DNA from: Planctomycetota bacterium
GTDB lineage: Bacteria > Planctomycetota > UBA11346
Assembly (NCBI GenBank): GCA_028280785.1
Contig: JANQLF010000006.1
Span: forward strand, 1-32,870
Reading direction: 5' to 3'
DNA: 32,870 bases
This document shows, in pieces, positions 9,407 to 16,847 of this stretch. The notes beneath the pieces were generated by a model, which was given only the letters and a program-made list of their open reading frames with translations, did no database searches and had not been told where the DNA came from. Position numbers and translations under genes: made by a program. Every line of letters starts with the position of its first letter. The first letter of the stretch is position 1.

Positions 9407-10087
9407 TCACTGCACTAATATAGGGGGAGCCAAAACTGGATTAATCGCCGTTAAAAGGAAATGACCAGTCGTTCCTACATAATTAATATATCCGATCTCA
9501 AGCGGGATAAGGTCACTACTGTAATAATAGTCAATTGATCCAGAAACCCCCAATGTCACCAGCTCAACAGTTACAGCAGAAGACTGACCTCCATTTGGTG
9601 TTGTCTCCAAAACACCAGTCACTTCATAATCGTGCACATCAGTCGTGATCGGATCAGTCACAGTCCAACTGGATCCCATCAATAAATCATCGTGTAAATA
9701 AATTTGCGGTGTTGTGTAATCGGTACTATCCTGCCGGAGTGTATAGATATTCCCATTTTTCGCTTCGGCGTAATAATAAAATGAAGAACTGATCTGAGTC
9801 GGCGTGCTATCGAAAAGGAAAACGCTTTGGCGTAGGCATGGAACGCCGTTCACAGTATAACCATCATCGAGGTAAATATACAACGTATACCCGGCCCAGT
9901 CTCCGTAACCTGAGTACACGTATTCAATATCACCAGTCCATGCAGATGGTGCGTCGTCGCTGTTCGTGATATTGAATGCAATGCCACCTATGGTTACCGT
10001 GTTAGAGGTACTGCTGCTAGAACCTCCCCCGCCACCTCCACATGCAGTCAGCAGTCCTATGAACAAAAGGGCAAATAATTGGCGCAT
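9407..10087 (-). CDS. Small secreted lipoprotein of unknown function
   Basis: A 226-residue protein with a lipoprotein signal: MRQLFALLFIGLLTAC then a run of glycines and serines. The lipobox LTAC makes the cysteine at position 16 the likely lipid attachment point. The mature part is rich in Tyr, Thr and Gly, looks like beta strands, and has no catalytic motif I recognise. I chose the ATG at 10087 because AAGGAGAG lies 6 nt before it and the signal peptide then starts properly; the frame extends to 10126, but that would overlap the operator. It is divergent from the Xre-type regulator gene and shares the palindrome at 10117-10136 with it, so the two may be co-regulated. Confidence 0.75.
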   Translation of the reverse strand: MRQLFALLFIGLLTACGGGGGGSSSSTSNTVTIGGIAFNITNSDDAPSAWTGDIEYVYSGYGDWAGYTLYIYLDDGYTVNGVPCLRQSVFLFDSTPTQISSSFYYYAEAKNGNIYTLRQDSTDYTTPQIYLHDDLLMGSSWTVTDPITTDVHDYEVTGVLETTPNGGQSSAVTVELVTLGVSGSIDYYYSSDLIPLEIGYINYVGTTGHFLLTAINPVLAPPILVQ

Positions 10088-10116
10088 CAGGTCTCTCCTT
10101 GGTAAGCGGCACATAC

Positions 10117-10136
10117 TGTCCACCATATAGTGGACA
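10117..10136. promoter_or_regulatory. Palindromic operator of the Xre-type regulator
   Basis: Perfect inverted repeat TGTCCACcatataGTGGACA with 7-bp arms and a 6-bp AT spacer, between two divergent genes. Size and symmetry fit a dimeric Cro/C1-type repressor. The right arm overlaps the likely -35 box of the plus-strand promoter (TGGACA, 10131-10136). A TTGACA on the minus strand (10138-10143) lies just beyond it. Occupancy should therefore block the regulator gene and probably the lipoprotein gene. Binding by the neighbouring regulator is inferred from position. Confidence 0.72.
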
Positions 10137-10158
10137 ATGTCAAGGAGATGGATAGTAT
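10131..10158 (+). promoter_or_regulatory. Promoter candidate for the Xre-nuclease operon
   Basis: -35 TGGACA (10131-10136) and -10 TAGTAT (10153-10158) with a 16-bp spacer, ending 27 bp before the regulator start codon. The overlap of the -35 with the palindrome suggests negative autoregulation. Confidence 0.45.
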
Positions 10159-10185
10159 TTAGGCAAGTTCTGATAAGCTAAAAGG

Positions 10186-10473
10186 ATGCGCTCATTTGGT
10201 GACATCCTGCAAAGCTATTTGGACAAAAGAGATATGTCCCACCGGGCATTTGCCAAGATAACCGGCTTAGGCCATGCGCTCATCTCCTACATAGTTAACG
10301 GGGAACGATCCTGTCCGTTGAACGATCTTGATGACTGGATTGACATACTGGAAATCCCCTCCTCAGAAAAAGCCTCCTTCAAAGAGGCCGCCCTGTTAAC
10401 TCATGCAAATGAAGAGCTTCGGGAATATATCGATGGTCTACATGCCCGGATTAAGAGGCTTGAGAAAAAGTAA
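10186..10473 (+). CDS. Small Xre-family HTH regulator
   Basis: A 95-residue protein. Residues about 5-60 form a Cro/C1-type helix-turn-helix: FAKITGLGHALISYIVNGER is the recognition region and matches the family pattern. The C-terminal part (about 75-95, EELREYIDGLHARIKRLEKK) is a charged helix that could dimerise. AAAGG sits almost on the ATG, which is tighter than usual. The gene starts a plus-strand operon with the nuclease-like gene 37 nt downstream and the membrane protein after it. Small Xre regulators at the head of such units commonly repress a toxic defence operon and may release it on infection. That role is inferred. Confidence 0.8.
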   Translation: MRSFGDILQSYLDKRDMSHRAFAKITGLGHALISYIVNGERSCPLNDLDDWIDILEIPSSEKASFKEAALLTHANEELREYIDGLHARIKRLEKK

Positions 10474-10510
10474 CCTCTCCTTCGACAGAATATAAACCAT
10501 GTAACTGTCA

Positions 10511-11383
10511 GTGAGTAATATTCTAATGCCAAGAAGATCAAACCAGTTCCAGAAGCTCATACTTCACGTCAACGAGGCCTTTGCATCCACCAATGCAGCA
10601 ATAACTGAATCAGCCATGCTATACGACAAAGAGTCAGGATGTGATCGAGAAGTGGACATTTTAATTGAAGATAAAATTGGAATGCACACTGTTCGAGTTG
10701 GAATTGAATGCACAACGAGGAATAGAAAATTAAACATTAACGATATCGAGCAACTGCATACAAAGCATAGGAATATTGGAATTGGTAAATCAGTAATTGT
10801 TACTAATGCTGGATATACAAATCCGGCCGCCAACTATGCCAAAGCAAACAATATAGAACTCCTTACATTTAAATCTGCTGAAGAACTGGAATGGCCGGAT
10901 TGGCTGAAAAGCCTTAAAGGATTGTCGCTGTGCCAATTGTCCTTTGACCACACGGATGCTGAAGTGACCTTAAATATTCCACCTTCTATAAATTTTGACC
11001 CAAAAAATGGAATTAATATAGAACATATAAAATACGGAACATTGAGTTTTGATGATTTTATATTCACACATTTTCAAACGGTCAGGCCAAATTCAATGTC
11101 ACATAAAGGCAGTGATAATATATGTTGGTGTTTTGAGCCCCCCCTGAAGGCAATTGATAGTGATGGAGTCGCCGCGGAAATTTATGAAATAACATTCACT
11201 TACATAATTGATTTTATTGAATCGCCCGTGCAATACGGGGCGATATCGGAAACATCCTTTGGCTACATTCAGGCGGGTGGAAACAAAAACAGGCAGAATG
11301 TGACCATGCTTATTACACCAAGTGATAGGTTAAATGACGAAGGGAATCCAATGTCAAATATTACTATCCACATAGATGGATAA
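10511..11383 (+). CDS. PD-(D/E)XK nuclease-like protein (restriction endonuclease-like)
   Basis: Up to 290 residues. The N-terminal domain resembles restriction-endonuclease-like proteins: E33, D49 in REVDILIE, then E66 in IECTTRNRKLNINDIEQL, followed by a GKSVIVTNAGYTNPAA strand-helix unit of the kind seen in Mrr-like folds. The usual Lys of ExK is T68 here; K73 or an Arg could replace it, or the domain may only bind DNA. The C-terminal half (about 140-290) is unrecognised. A GTG opens the frame at 10511 and an ATG is available at 10526 (MPRRSNQ); neither has a clear ribosome binding site. Codons are AT-rich, as in the next gene. It is probably an effector of the Xre-controlled unit. Confidence 0.62.
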   Translation: MSNILMPRRSNQFQKLILHVNEAFASTNAAITESAMLYDKESGCDREVDILIEDKIGMHTVRVGIECTTRNRKLNINDIEQLHTKHRNIGIGKSVIVTNAGYTNPAANYAKANNIELLTFKSAEELEWPDWLKSLKGLSLCQLSFDHTDAEVTLNIPPSINFDPKNGINIEHIKYGTLSFDDFIFTHFQTVRPNSMSHKGSDNICWCFEPPLKAIDSDGVAAEIYEITFTYIIDFIESPVQYGAISETSFGYIQAGGNKNRQNVTMLITPSDRLNDEGNPMSNITIHIDG

Positions 11384-11415
11384 TAGTCAAACACTTACAG
11401 CTAAAGTGCAAATCT

Positions 11416-12714
11416 ATGAAAATTTTCTTCCCTTCAAGAATCATAAAGTTTCTTCCTACGCTATCCTCACTCATATTTGGAAAAAAAATCGTAAAGGAAT
11501 ACAGTCATCACCTCAAGAGGTCACAAGAAAGGCACAATGAAAGCATTAATAATGCAAAGAACCCAATTTTGCTCAAACATCTCATAATTGGAATCATAGA
11601 CATCCAAAACATGTCTATTTTATCAGATAAAATAGACATGTTTAAGAAAAGGGAAAATCCATTGAATGCAGGAGTGTTCTCGTGGTCAAACGACTACCAC
11701 ATATTAGACACCGACAAAAATCTATTCTTCAGCTCAAGGGGAATATCTTCTAATATACCAAATTTTTGCGAACACATCCATGTTGAAAGCCTCAGGGTCT
11801 GTGGTGGCGCACCGTTCATCCTCTTAACGTTCAAAATTAAAGATTCTTTTGCCGCCAACTGCATGGTCAATGCACTCAAACCACATAAACATGGGCTAAG
11901 TCGTGAATTGTCGAGCATTTGGCCATTTAGATTATTTTATCGCAACAAAAAAACCTCCGGTATAAGTTATGTTGGCACTGGATTTGATGTGTCTAACATG
12001 GCAAATATCATTTGTGATGATATCAGAAACGAAGCCATTCAATTTTCCAGAAAACACCTTGGGTATGGAAAGGATTCCGCCGTCAACATAATGGAATGTT
12101 ACGAATGTAATCGCACAACTGATCGAGAGAGGTTCAGGGAACACTCCTTCTATCATTTAGCCAAAGGGAATTCCGACTGTTTCTCTAACAATCATCAAGA
12201 CATTTCACTGCCAAGCGACCCTTCATCTCAGCCTTATAGGGTATTTACACAATTTGGTAAAAATAGTTTGGACGAATATCAAATGTTCGGATTGTCATTA
12301 ACGCTCTTCCTCTCCGCTTATCCAAATTATTTGTATAGAATTTTAACAAAATGTTATTTTCGTCACAAAATTCCACTCGTAAGTTATGGAATATCACAAT
12401 TTGAATACGCGAAAATAGAAAAAGATCATAATATATATAAAATAATATGCGATGATAATATATTAATTCATCGCCTACAAGGACTCGACCTCACAAATTA
12501 TAAATACGGAAGAAAAGATGCTTATTGTCTAGACGCAATATTGAAAAACAAACGTGATGTCGCATCAAAAATATTATCTGATGAATTAGATATAAGATTA
12601 AAACATACCCGGAACAGTGCCTCCCTACTGTCAATTGCAGTCACTCTGGTGCTGCAAATAATCACAGTTGCCATATCTCTCATAGCCATCTATATAGCAC
12701 TGTCTAACTCATGA
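11416..12714 (+). CDS. Unrecognised protein with C-terminal membrane anchor
   Basis: A 432-residue protein without a family I know. The start has a Lys/Phe-rich hydrophobic stretch (about 1-22). Residues about 225-245 hold a Cys pair (MECYEC), and about 290-310 is hydrophobic. The last 30 residues are one clear transmembrane segment (SIAVTLVLQIITVAISLIAIYIAL) ending just inside the C-terminus. Most of the protein should therefore face the cytoplasm, tail-anchored. It lies 32 nt after the nuclease-like gene. DNA is strongly AT-rich (many ATA and AAA codons), unlike the core genes to the right, suggesting recent acquisition. By analogy with other nuclease-plus-membrane pairs it may be a membrane-acting effector or partner; that is a guess. 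Confidence 0.6.
   Translation: MKIFFPSRIIKFLPTLSSLIFGKKIVKEYSHHLKRSQERHNESINNAKNPILLKHLIIGIIDIQNMSILSDKIDMFKKRENPLNAGVFSWSNDYHILDTDKNLFFSSRGISSNIPNFCEHIHVESLRVCGGAPFILLTFKIKDSFAANCMVNALKPHKHGLSRELSSIWPFRLFYRNKKTSGISYVGTGFDVSNMANIICDDIRNEAIQFSRKHLGYGKDSAVNIMECYECNRTTDRERFREHSFYHLAKGNSDCFSNNHQDISLPSDPSSQPYRVFTQFGKNSLDEYQMFGLSLTLFLSAYPNYLYRILTKCYFRHKIPLVSYGISQFEYAKIEKDHNIYKIICDDNILIHRLQGLDLTNYKYGRKDAYCLDAILKNKRDVASKILSDELDIRLKHTRNSASLLSIAVTLVLQIITVAISLIAIYIALSNS
11607..11643. repeat. 37-bp perfect palindrome inside a coding region
   Basis: Left arm AAACATGTCTATTTTATC (11607-11624), single centre base at 11625, and an exact reverse complement at 11626-11643. It lies near codons 65-76 of the membrane-anchored protein gene and stays in frame. 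As RNA it would form an 18-bp hairpin with almost no loop; as DNA it could extrude a cruciform or bind a dimer. Confidence 0.85.
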
Positions 12715-12809
12715 AGAAGCTCAAGGACTTCCTGACCGTTCTCATCGGAGCCGTAATCATCGCGGCTACTGTAGCGAACCACTTCTGGCCGGAGCCCTTC
12801 AATACCTGA
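12711..12809 (+). CDS. 32-residue membrane peptide
   Basis: The start ATG overlaps the stop of the preceding gene as ATGA, the classic arrangement for translational coupling. The peptide begins MKKLKDFLTVLIGAV and continues as a single hydrophobic helix, ending WPEPFNT: a basic start, a membrane span and a polar tail. Of its 32 codons, 25 end in G or C, in sharp contrast to the AT-rich gene before it. It could be a small partner of the membrane protein, or the truncated start of another gene cut by an island junction. Confidence 0.45.
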   Translation: MKKLKDFLTVLIGAVIIAATVANHFWPEPFNT

Positions 12810-12846
12810 AGGATCGCTTCGCGGCACCCCTGCTACAGGCCCGGAC

Positions 12847-12870
12847 GTCGGCGAAGGCCGACTTACAATT
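12847..12870 (+). terminator. Weak terminator candidate after the Xre-nuclease operon
   Basis: GTCGGC-GAAG-GCCGAC is a perfect 6-bp GC stem with a four-base loop (12847-12862), followed by the modest T-rich run TTACAATT. It lies 37 nt after the 32-residue peptide. The tail is poor, so termination is uncertain. Confidence 0.35.
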
Positions 12871-12898
12871 TATGGCACACATGACGGTGAACGATTTT

Positions 12899-13201
12899 TT
12901 ACCATACCGACAATACACGATTTTCTCGATAAGTTAGGCCAAAGCCCTTACGAGACAGTTTAGTGCTCTCAAAACTACGTATCGATCTAATTAAATTGCG
13001 TCCATATTCACGGCGCACTCGCGAATCACTGTGCACGGGTAGTGGCATATCGATGATGGCCGCATCAATTTTCTATTGTTTATAATAAAATGTGGCTTCC
13101 TCACTGGTATTGGCCACTGCCGCCGAGTGTTGATGGGACGCGAGAATATCGCAAATAAGTTTGCTGATAGCCACTTCGTGGGCGACAACTAAAACATGCA
13201 T
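12899..13201 (-). pseudogene. Response-regulator receiver domain remnant
   Basis: Read from the ATG at 13201, the frame begins MHVLVVAHEVAISKLICDIL and continues with an AVANTSEEATFYY segment. This is the first half of a receiver domain (strand 1, helix 1, strand 2, helix 2). An in-frame TAG at 13073-13075 interrupts it. Directly after it the same frame reads KIDAAIIDMPLPV, matching the phospho-acceptor strand of receivers (D in IID). The frame then runs on to a TAA at 12899-12901 without the conserved Thr/Ser and Lys. The acidic pair after strand 1 is also lost (AHE). A degraded, truncated gene is the simplest reading. Confidence 0.5.
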
Positions 13202-13220
13202 AAAATGAATCCTTATAAAA

Positions 13221-13250
13221 TGGTTATCAAAAAAATACTGACGATAACCA
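13221..13250. repeat. Inverted repeat upstream of the receiver remnant
   Basis: TGGTTATC (13221-13228) and GATAACCA (13243-13250) are exact complements separated by 14 AT-rich bases. It may be an old operator or a weak hairpin; it sits about 20 nt upstream of the receiver remnant. Confidence 0.35.
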
Positions 13251-13700
13251 ATGTTAGGAACCTGGGTTTTGTTGGCCTTCTAGCGTTTAATTTTTTGAGG
13301 GAGTATACCCTCGAGATTTTGCGACGTGCGTAATTTTTGTGGGGTGACTGGCATAAGATACAGCTCCGTAGCGTTACAGGTGGCACCGTGGTGCATCATT
13401 CGTTGATAGTCGGCTGTTGCATACTGCGTGCAGCATGCGATGTGCTGAGCGCAGCACGGTAGTCTCACCTCTATTTGCGTATTATGGGTATGTGAAACTT
13501 GAACCAGGATTCGTAAGTTTAGACTGTTCTGTTAGTATCTTCCATGGGTCATGGAGTTGTGTAGAGCGTATTTTTTGAAATAGAACTGTCACAAATCTGT
13601 CTCAATAATATGATAGTCTTGATTATAGGTGTATAAGTGAATAATATTATAATACTTATGAACAATAAACCACATAGGAAAGAATCCCTCCCTCTCCGCC
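13251..13700. other. Non-coding boundary between accessory and core regions
   Basis: About 450 bases without a supportable gene. A minus-strand frame at 13280-13468 ends in plausible-looking protein (VTPQKLRTSQNLEG) but starts in Cys/His-rich nonsense and has no clear start site, so at most it is the tail of a lost gene. A small hairpin GTGCTG-AGCG-CAGCAC lies at 13442-13457. No tRNA or attachment-site duplication was recognised. Confidence 0.4.
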
Positions 13701-13727
13701 AAAACCCAGTCGAAAGACTGGGTTTTT
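13701..13727 (-). terminator. Strong intrinsic terminator of the truA operon
   Basis: CCCAGTC and GACTGGG form a perfect 7-bp stem closed by GAAA (CTTTC side on the minus strand). It is flanked by AAAA on one side and TTTTT on the other, so it can work in both directions. It lies 3 nt past the truA stop and closes the four-gene minus operon. Confidence 0.88.
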
Positions 13728-13729
13728 CA

Positions 13730-14524
13730 TTATGCCCACGAGATATCCTGCCACCCGGGCTCATCCTGATAACTCACGCGCTCGAGGCGTAGACCATGTG
13801 CAGGAGCGATGTTACCAGAACGCTGGGCACTGTCTCGGCCCTCGGCCAACATGCGCTCGAATTCGCTAATTGGGTAGGACCCCTGAGCCACAGCGACCAT
13901 CGCACCGACCAGCCCACGGACCTGCTTATATAGAAAGCCACTGCCAACGATATGAAAGGACCACAGCTCACCCCCTGCGTATTCGCTCTGCACCCATTCA
14001 GCTCGGTGGTAGCTACGCGTCGGATCTTGCTGATCGGTTTCATCACCACGCAAACAGGCAAAGCCTGATAAGTCCTTCTCGCCGACGATTTGCTCGGCCA
14101 TTGCCGGCAAGAGCTCGCGCTGATCCATGCGGCGATGATACCACAGCGCCTTATCCAAAACGGCACGCCACGGACGCAACAAAACTTGATAACAATAATG
14201 TTTAATGCTTGGACTGAGCAACGCATCCCAGTCATCATTAACAATCGCCAATCTACGAACCGCTAATGCATCAGGTAAATGCACATTTAATGCCTTACCC
14301 AAGGATGAGAGATCCCAGTCCTTACTCAAATCCAAATGTGCAGGTAACGCCAGGGCACTCACTCCGGCATCCAATCGACTGCTGCAACGAAATTGTATTT
14401 GTGGTTCTTCTATTTTTTCGCAGGCATCATAGATTAATTGGGTCAAGGTCGGATCTTCAGCTTGAATTGCTGTACCCGCGTAATTCGTTCCATCCCATTC
14501 TAATTCAAGTGCGTAACGCGGCAT
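13730..14524 (-). CDS. truA: tRNA pseudouridine(38-40) synthase TruA
   Basis: A 264-residue protein of normal TruA length. It modifies uridines 38-40 in the anticodon stem-loop of tRNAs. The catalytic aspartate is D52 in SSRLDAGVSAL, the R-x-D-x-G-V-x-A motif. Other family blocks visible: LELEWDGTNYAG at the start, IKHYCYQVLL in the middle, and SFHIVGSGFLYKQVRGLVG near the C-terminus, which matches the conserved F-x-G-x-G-F-L-x-x-x-V-R block. The start at 14524 lies 5 nt after the pcnB stop, so it is the last gene of the operon. Confidence 0.93.
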   Translation of the reverse strand: MPRYALELEWDGTNYAGTAIQAEDPTLTQLIYDACEKIEEPQIQFRCSSRLDAGVSALALPAHLDLSKDWDLSSLGKALNVHLPDALAVRRLAIVNDDWDALLSPSIKHYCYQVLLRPWRAVLDKALWYHRRMDQRELLPAMAEQIVGEKDLSGFACLRGDETDQQDPTRSYHRAEWVQSEYAGGELWSFHIVGSGFLYKQVRGLVGAMVAVAQGSYPISEFERMLAEGRDSAQRSGNIAPAHGLRLERVSYQDEPGWQDISWA

Positions 14525-14529
14525 AATGT

Positions 14530-15864
14530 TTAGCGACGACGACGTCGTCCTCCACGGCGTTTATTTATTATACTACGCTCTTCGTCTGGTCGGTAACGAC
14601 CACCGCCAGTTTTTCCTCGAAAGCTAAACACATCACGCGAATCACGGGAATCCAACCAGCCAGCTTGTACTGATGTTCGATTTTCTGCTGCGCGCAGCCA
14701 CACTTCTTGAATCGAATGCAACTCAGTCACTTCGCCAAATGCTAAATCGTGATAAGACCAGATCCAATCAAAGTCCGGATTATTCACAAACCGCTGCACA
14801 TTCTTTTTGCGGTGTGGAAAATACAGTAAATATAATTGCCCGCGTAATAAGGACATCATCGCCGCCGTCATACGCTTAGGCAAATCCATGACATCACCGA
14901 GTGCGCGAATTTCCGTAGCTAAATGCGAGGCATGTTTTTGATATTGATTATCCAACGGATCAATAGTTCCCAATAAAGGAACAAACAATCCGGCAGCGAC
15001 AAATTCAAGCGGATAAAAACGTCCTTCATCAGCTTCTTTTTGTATGCGCGCAAAGAAATCGAGCACTTGTTCAAAACCATCTTCGCCAATGACTTCAAGC
15101 CACTCGCCCCACAAGACATCGATGAAGCCAAACTCATGCAATAATTTAATGCCTACATCCCCATGTAATTGACCGATAATACGAAATAACTCTTCAGTCA
15201 CACGTGGCGTGCTCGCTTTTAAAATATCGGCATGATGTTCTTTAATTGCTGTACGTGTTGCCTCTTCTATCTCAAAATCAAAGCGCGCAGCAAATTTAAT
15301 TGCCCGTAACATGCGCACCGGGTCTTCTTGAAAACGCACGCCGGGATCGCCAATGCTGCGAATAATTTTATGTTCAATGTCATCAACGCCGCCAGTGTAA
15401 TCTATTAATGAAAAATCATTAATATCATAAAACAAAGCATTAATGGTAAAATCACGGCGGAATGAATCGCTCTCAACATCACCCCAGGCATTGTCTTCTT
15501 CAACATACAAGTCATCGTCACTGGTATCTGTTGGCACCTGACGACGCAACGTCGCTACTTCTATATTTTTATTTCCAAAATACACATGAACGATTCGGAA
15601 ACGCCGACCAACCATTCGTGAATTGTGAAATAGTTCTTTTAATTCCCATGGACTGGCATCGGTGGCGATATCAAAATCTTTGGGATGCTCGCCGCGCAAA
15701 ATATCACGCACCGCACCACCGACGATATACGCTTCATACCCGTGCTTTTTCAAGCGGTATAAAATGCGCAACGCATCTTGGTCTATGTCTTTACGACTAA
15801 TGGTGTGATCGGGCCGAGCAATTACGCGAGCATCGGCGTAATCTTCCTGGTCTGGAGATCGCAA
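14530..15864 (-). CDS. pcnB: Poly(A) polymerase I (PcnB)
   Basis: A 444-residue class II nucleotidyltransferase. The head domain has GGAVRDIL (49-56) and the metal-binding DFDIATDA (D63, D65), then RRFRIVHVYF and EVATLRRQ. These blocks are shared with tRNA CCA-adding enzymes, but RRFRIVHVYF and the long basic tail (GGRRRRR) favour poly(A) polymerase I, which adds 3' tails that mark RNA for decay. The frame opens with a TTG at 15864. AAGGAC lies about 8 nt upstream, and no better start gives the full N-terminus. The gap from the upstream gene is 15 nt, so it belongs to the operon. Confidence 0.88.
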   Translation of the reverse strand: MRSPDQEDYADARVIARPDHTISRKDIDQDALRILYRLKKHGYEAYIVGGAVRDILRGEHPKDFDIATDASPWELKELFHNSRMVGRRFRIVHVYFGNKNIEVATLRRQVPTDTSDDDLYVEEDNAWGDVESDSFRRDFTINALFYDINDFSLIDYTGGVDDIEHKIIRSIGDPGVRFQEDPVRMLRAIKFAARFDFEIEEATRTAIKEHHADILKASTPRVTEELFRIIGQLHGDVGIKLLHEFGFIDVLWGEWLEVIGEDGFEQVLDFFARIQKEADEGRFYPLEFVAAGLFVPLLGTIDPLDNQYQKHASHLATEIRALGDVMDLPKRMTAAMMSLLRGQLYLLYFPHRKKNVQRFVNNPDFDWIWSYHDLAFGEVTELHSIQEVWLRAAENRTSVQAGWLDSRDSRDVFSFRGKTGGGRYRPDEERSIINKRRGGRRRRR

Positions 15865-15879
15865 CAGGCGGTGTCCTTT

Positions 15880-16845
15880 TTAAAACTCCCGCTCAACGAT
15901 GAAGGACGCAACGTCAGCCAGTACTTGGCGGTCTTGTCCGTCAGGAAATATTTCCAGTGCCTGATGTGCTTGCTTCACATAATGACGCGCGGTGGCGATA
16001 GCTGATTCAATGCCGCCGCGTTCATGCACCAAGGCACGAACGTCTGCAACATCCTCTTGACTTTGAACTGATAAAAGCCGCTGTCCTAAGGCTTCACGTT
16101 CAGCGTCATCTTTAATCTCAGCTAACATGTGAATAAATGGAAGCGTTAAACGGCCGCACTCAATGTCAGTGGCTAATGTTTTGCCAACTTTTTGCGGATC
16201 GCCGCTTAAATCCAAACAGTCATCTACAATTTGGAAAGCCATACCGCAGTATTTTCCATAATCAGCCGCAGCCTGCGTTTGATCATGCGTTGCGTTGGAC
16301 GCTCCAAATGCACTTGCTACCTCACATAAGGCAGCGGTCTTCGCATGGATAATGCGATTATATTCCTCTTCGCTCAGAGCTACATCGCGGCGCGCACACA
16401 TTTGGTGCAACTCCCCTTCGCAAATAACATTGGTTACTGCGCTGAGTCGCTGCATTAATTCGGGGCGATGCATACAGGCGACGATGTGGAATGCGTGTGT
16501 ATAAAAATAGTCGCCAAGCAAGACCGCCGTCGTATTCCCGAAACGTACGTGCGGTGTTGGTTGGCCACGTCGCGTACGACCCTCATCAATCATGTCATCA
16601 TGAATAAGAGTCGCCGTGTGGATCATTTCGAGGGCGGCGCCCAATCGAATATGGTCTTCTGTTACTGGACCCAAGGCACGTGCTACCAATAGCACTAATG
16701 CTGGTCGTAACATTTTACCATGAAATTGTCCGAGTTCTTCAAGTAATCCAGCAACACGAGGCTCATCCGTTTGCAAGGCCTCATTCATTACTGCTTCAAC
16801 TGCTAAAAGATCCTGTTCAATACAGGCATAAACAGCGGGCATCAT
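15880..16845 (-). CDS. Polyprenyl (octaprenyl/heptaprenyl-type) diphosphate synthase
   Basis: A 321-residue trans-prenyl chain elongation enzyme that adds isopentenyl diphosphate units to an allylic primer, probably to make the menaquinone or ubiquinone side chain. The first aspartate-rich motif is DDMID (83-87) followed by RTRRG; the second is DDCLD (208-212), with GKTLATDIECGRLTLPF just after it. The small residue (A78) five positions before the first motif suits long-chain synthases. The stop of the upstream response regulator lies 2 nt before its start, so they are co-transcribed. Chain length cannot be fixed by eye. Confidence 0.9.
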   Translation of the reverse strand: MMPAVYACIEQDLLAVEAVMNEALQTDEPRVAGLLEELGQFHGKMLRPALVLLVARALGPVTEDHIRLGAALEMIHTATLIHDDMIDEGRTRRGQPTPHVRFGNTTAVLLGDYFYTHAFHIVACMHRPELMQRLSAVTNVICEGELHQMCARRDVALSEEEYNRIIHAKTAALCEVASAFGASNATHDQTQAAADYGKYCGMAFQIVDDCLDLSGDPQKVGKTLATDIECGRLTLPFIHMLAEIKDDAEREALGQRLLSVQSQEDVADVRALVHERGGIESAIATARHYVKQAHQALEIFPDGQDRQVLADVASFIVEREF

Positions 16846-16847
16846 AA

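Noticed and set aside
9407..10126. Vancomycin-style or phage lysis role for the VanX-like and lipoprotein genes
   Set aside because: No van ligase genes, no phage structural genes and no lysis cassette occur in the window.
13379..13395. GGTGGCAC-CGT-GGTGCATC, similar to the GGTGCACC tandem boxes
   Set aside because: Neither half is a palindrome, and no gene start or -10 box is placed as at the real sites.
13280..13468. 62-residue minus-strand frame before truA's terminator
   Set aside because: Only its last 25 residues look protein-like; no start site and no family. At most a gene tail, listed as non-coding.
1..13700. Prophage or transposon explanation for the island
   Set aside because: No integrase, transposase, terminal inverted repeat, tRNA or duplicated attachment site was seen, so the mode of entry remains open.
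13774..14244. 156-residue minus-strand frame inside truA
   Set aside because: Fully inside truA in another frame with no independent signals; a shadow of the real gene.
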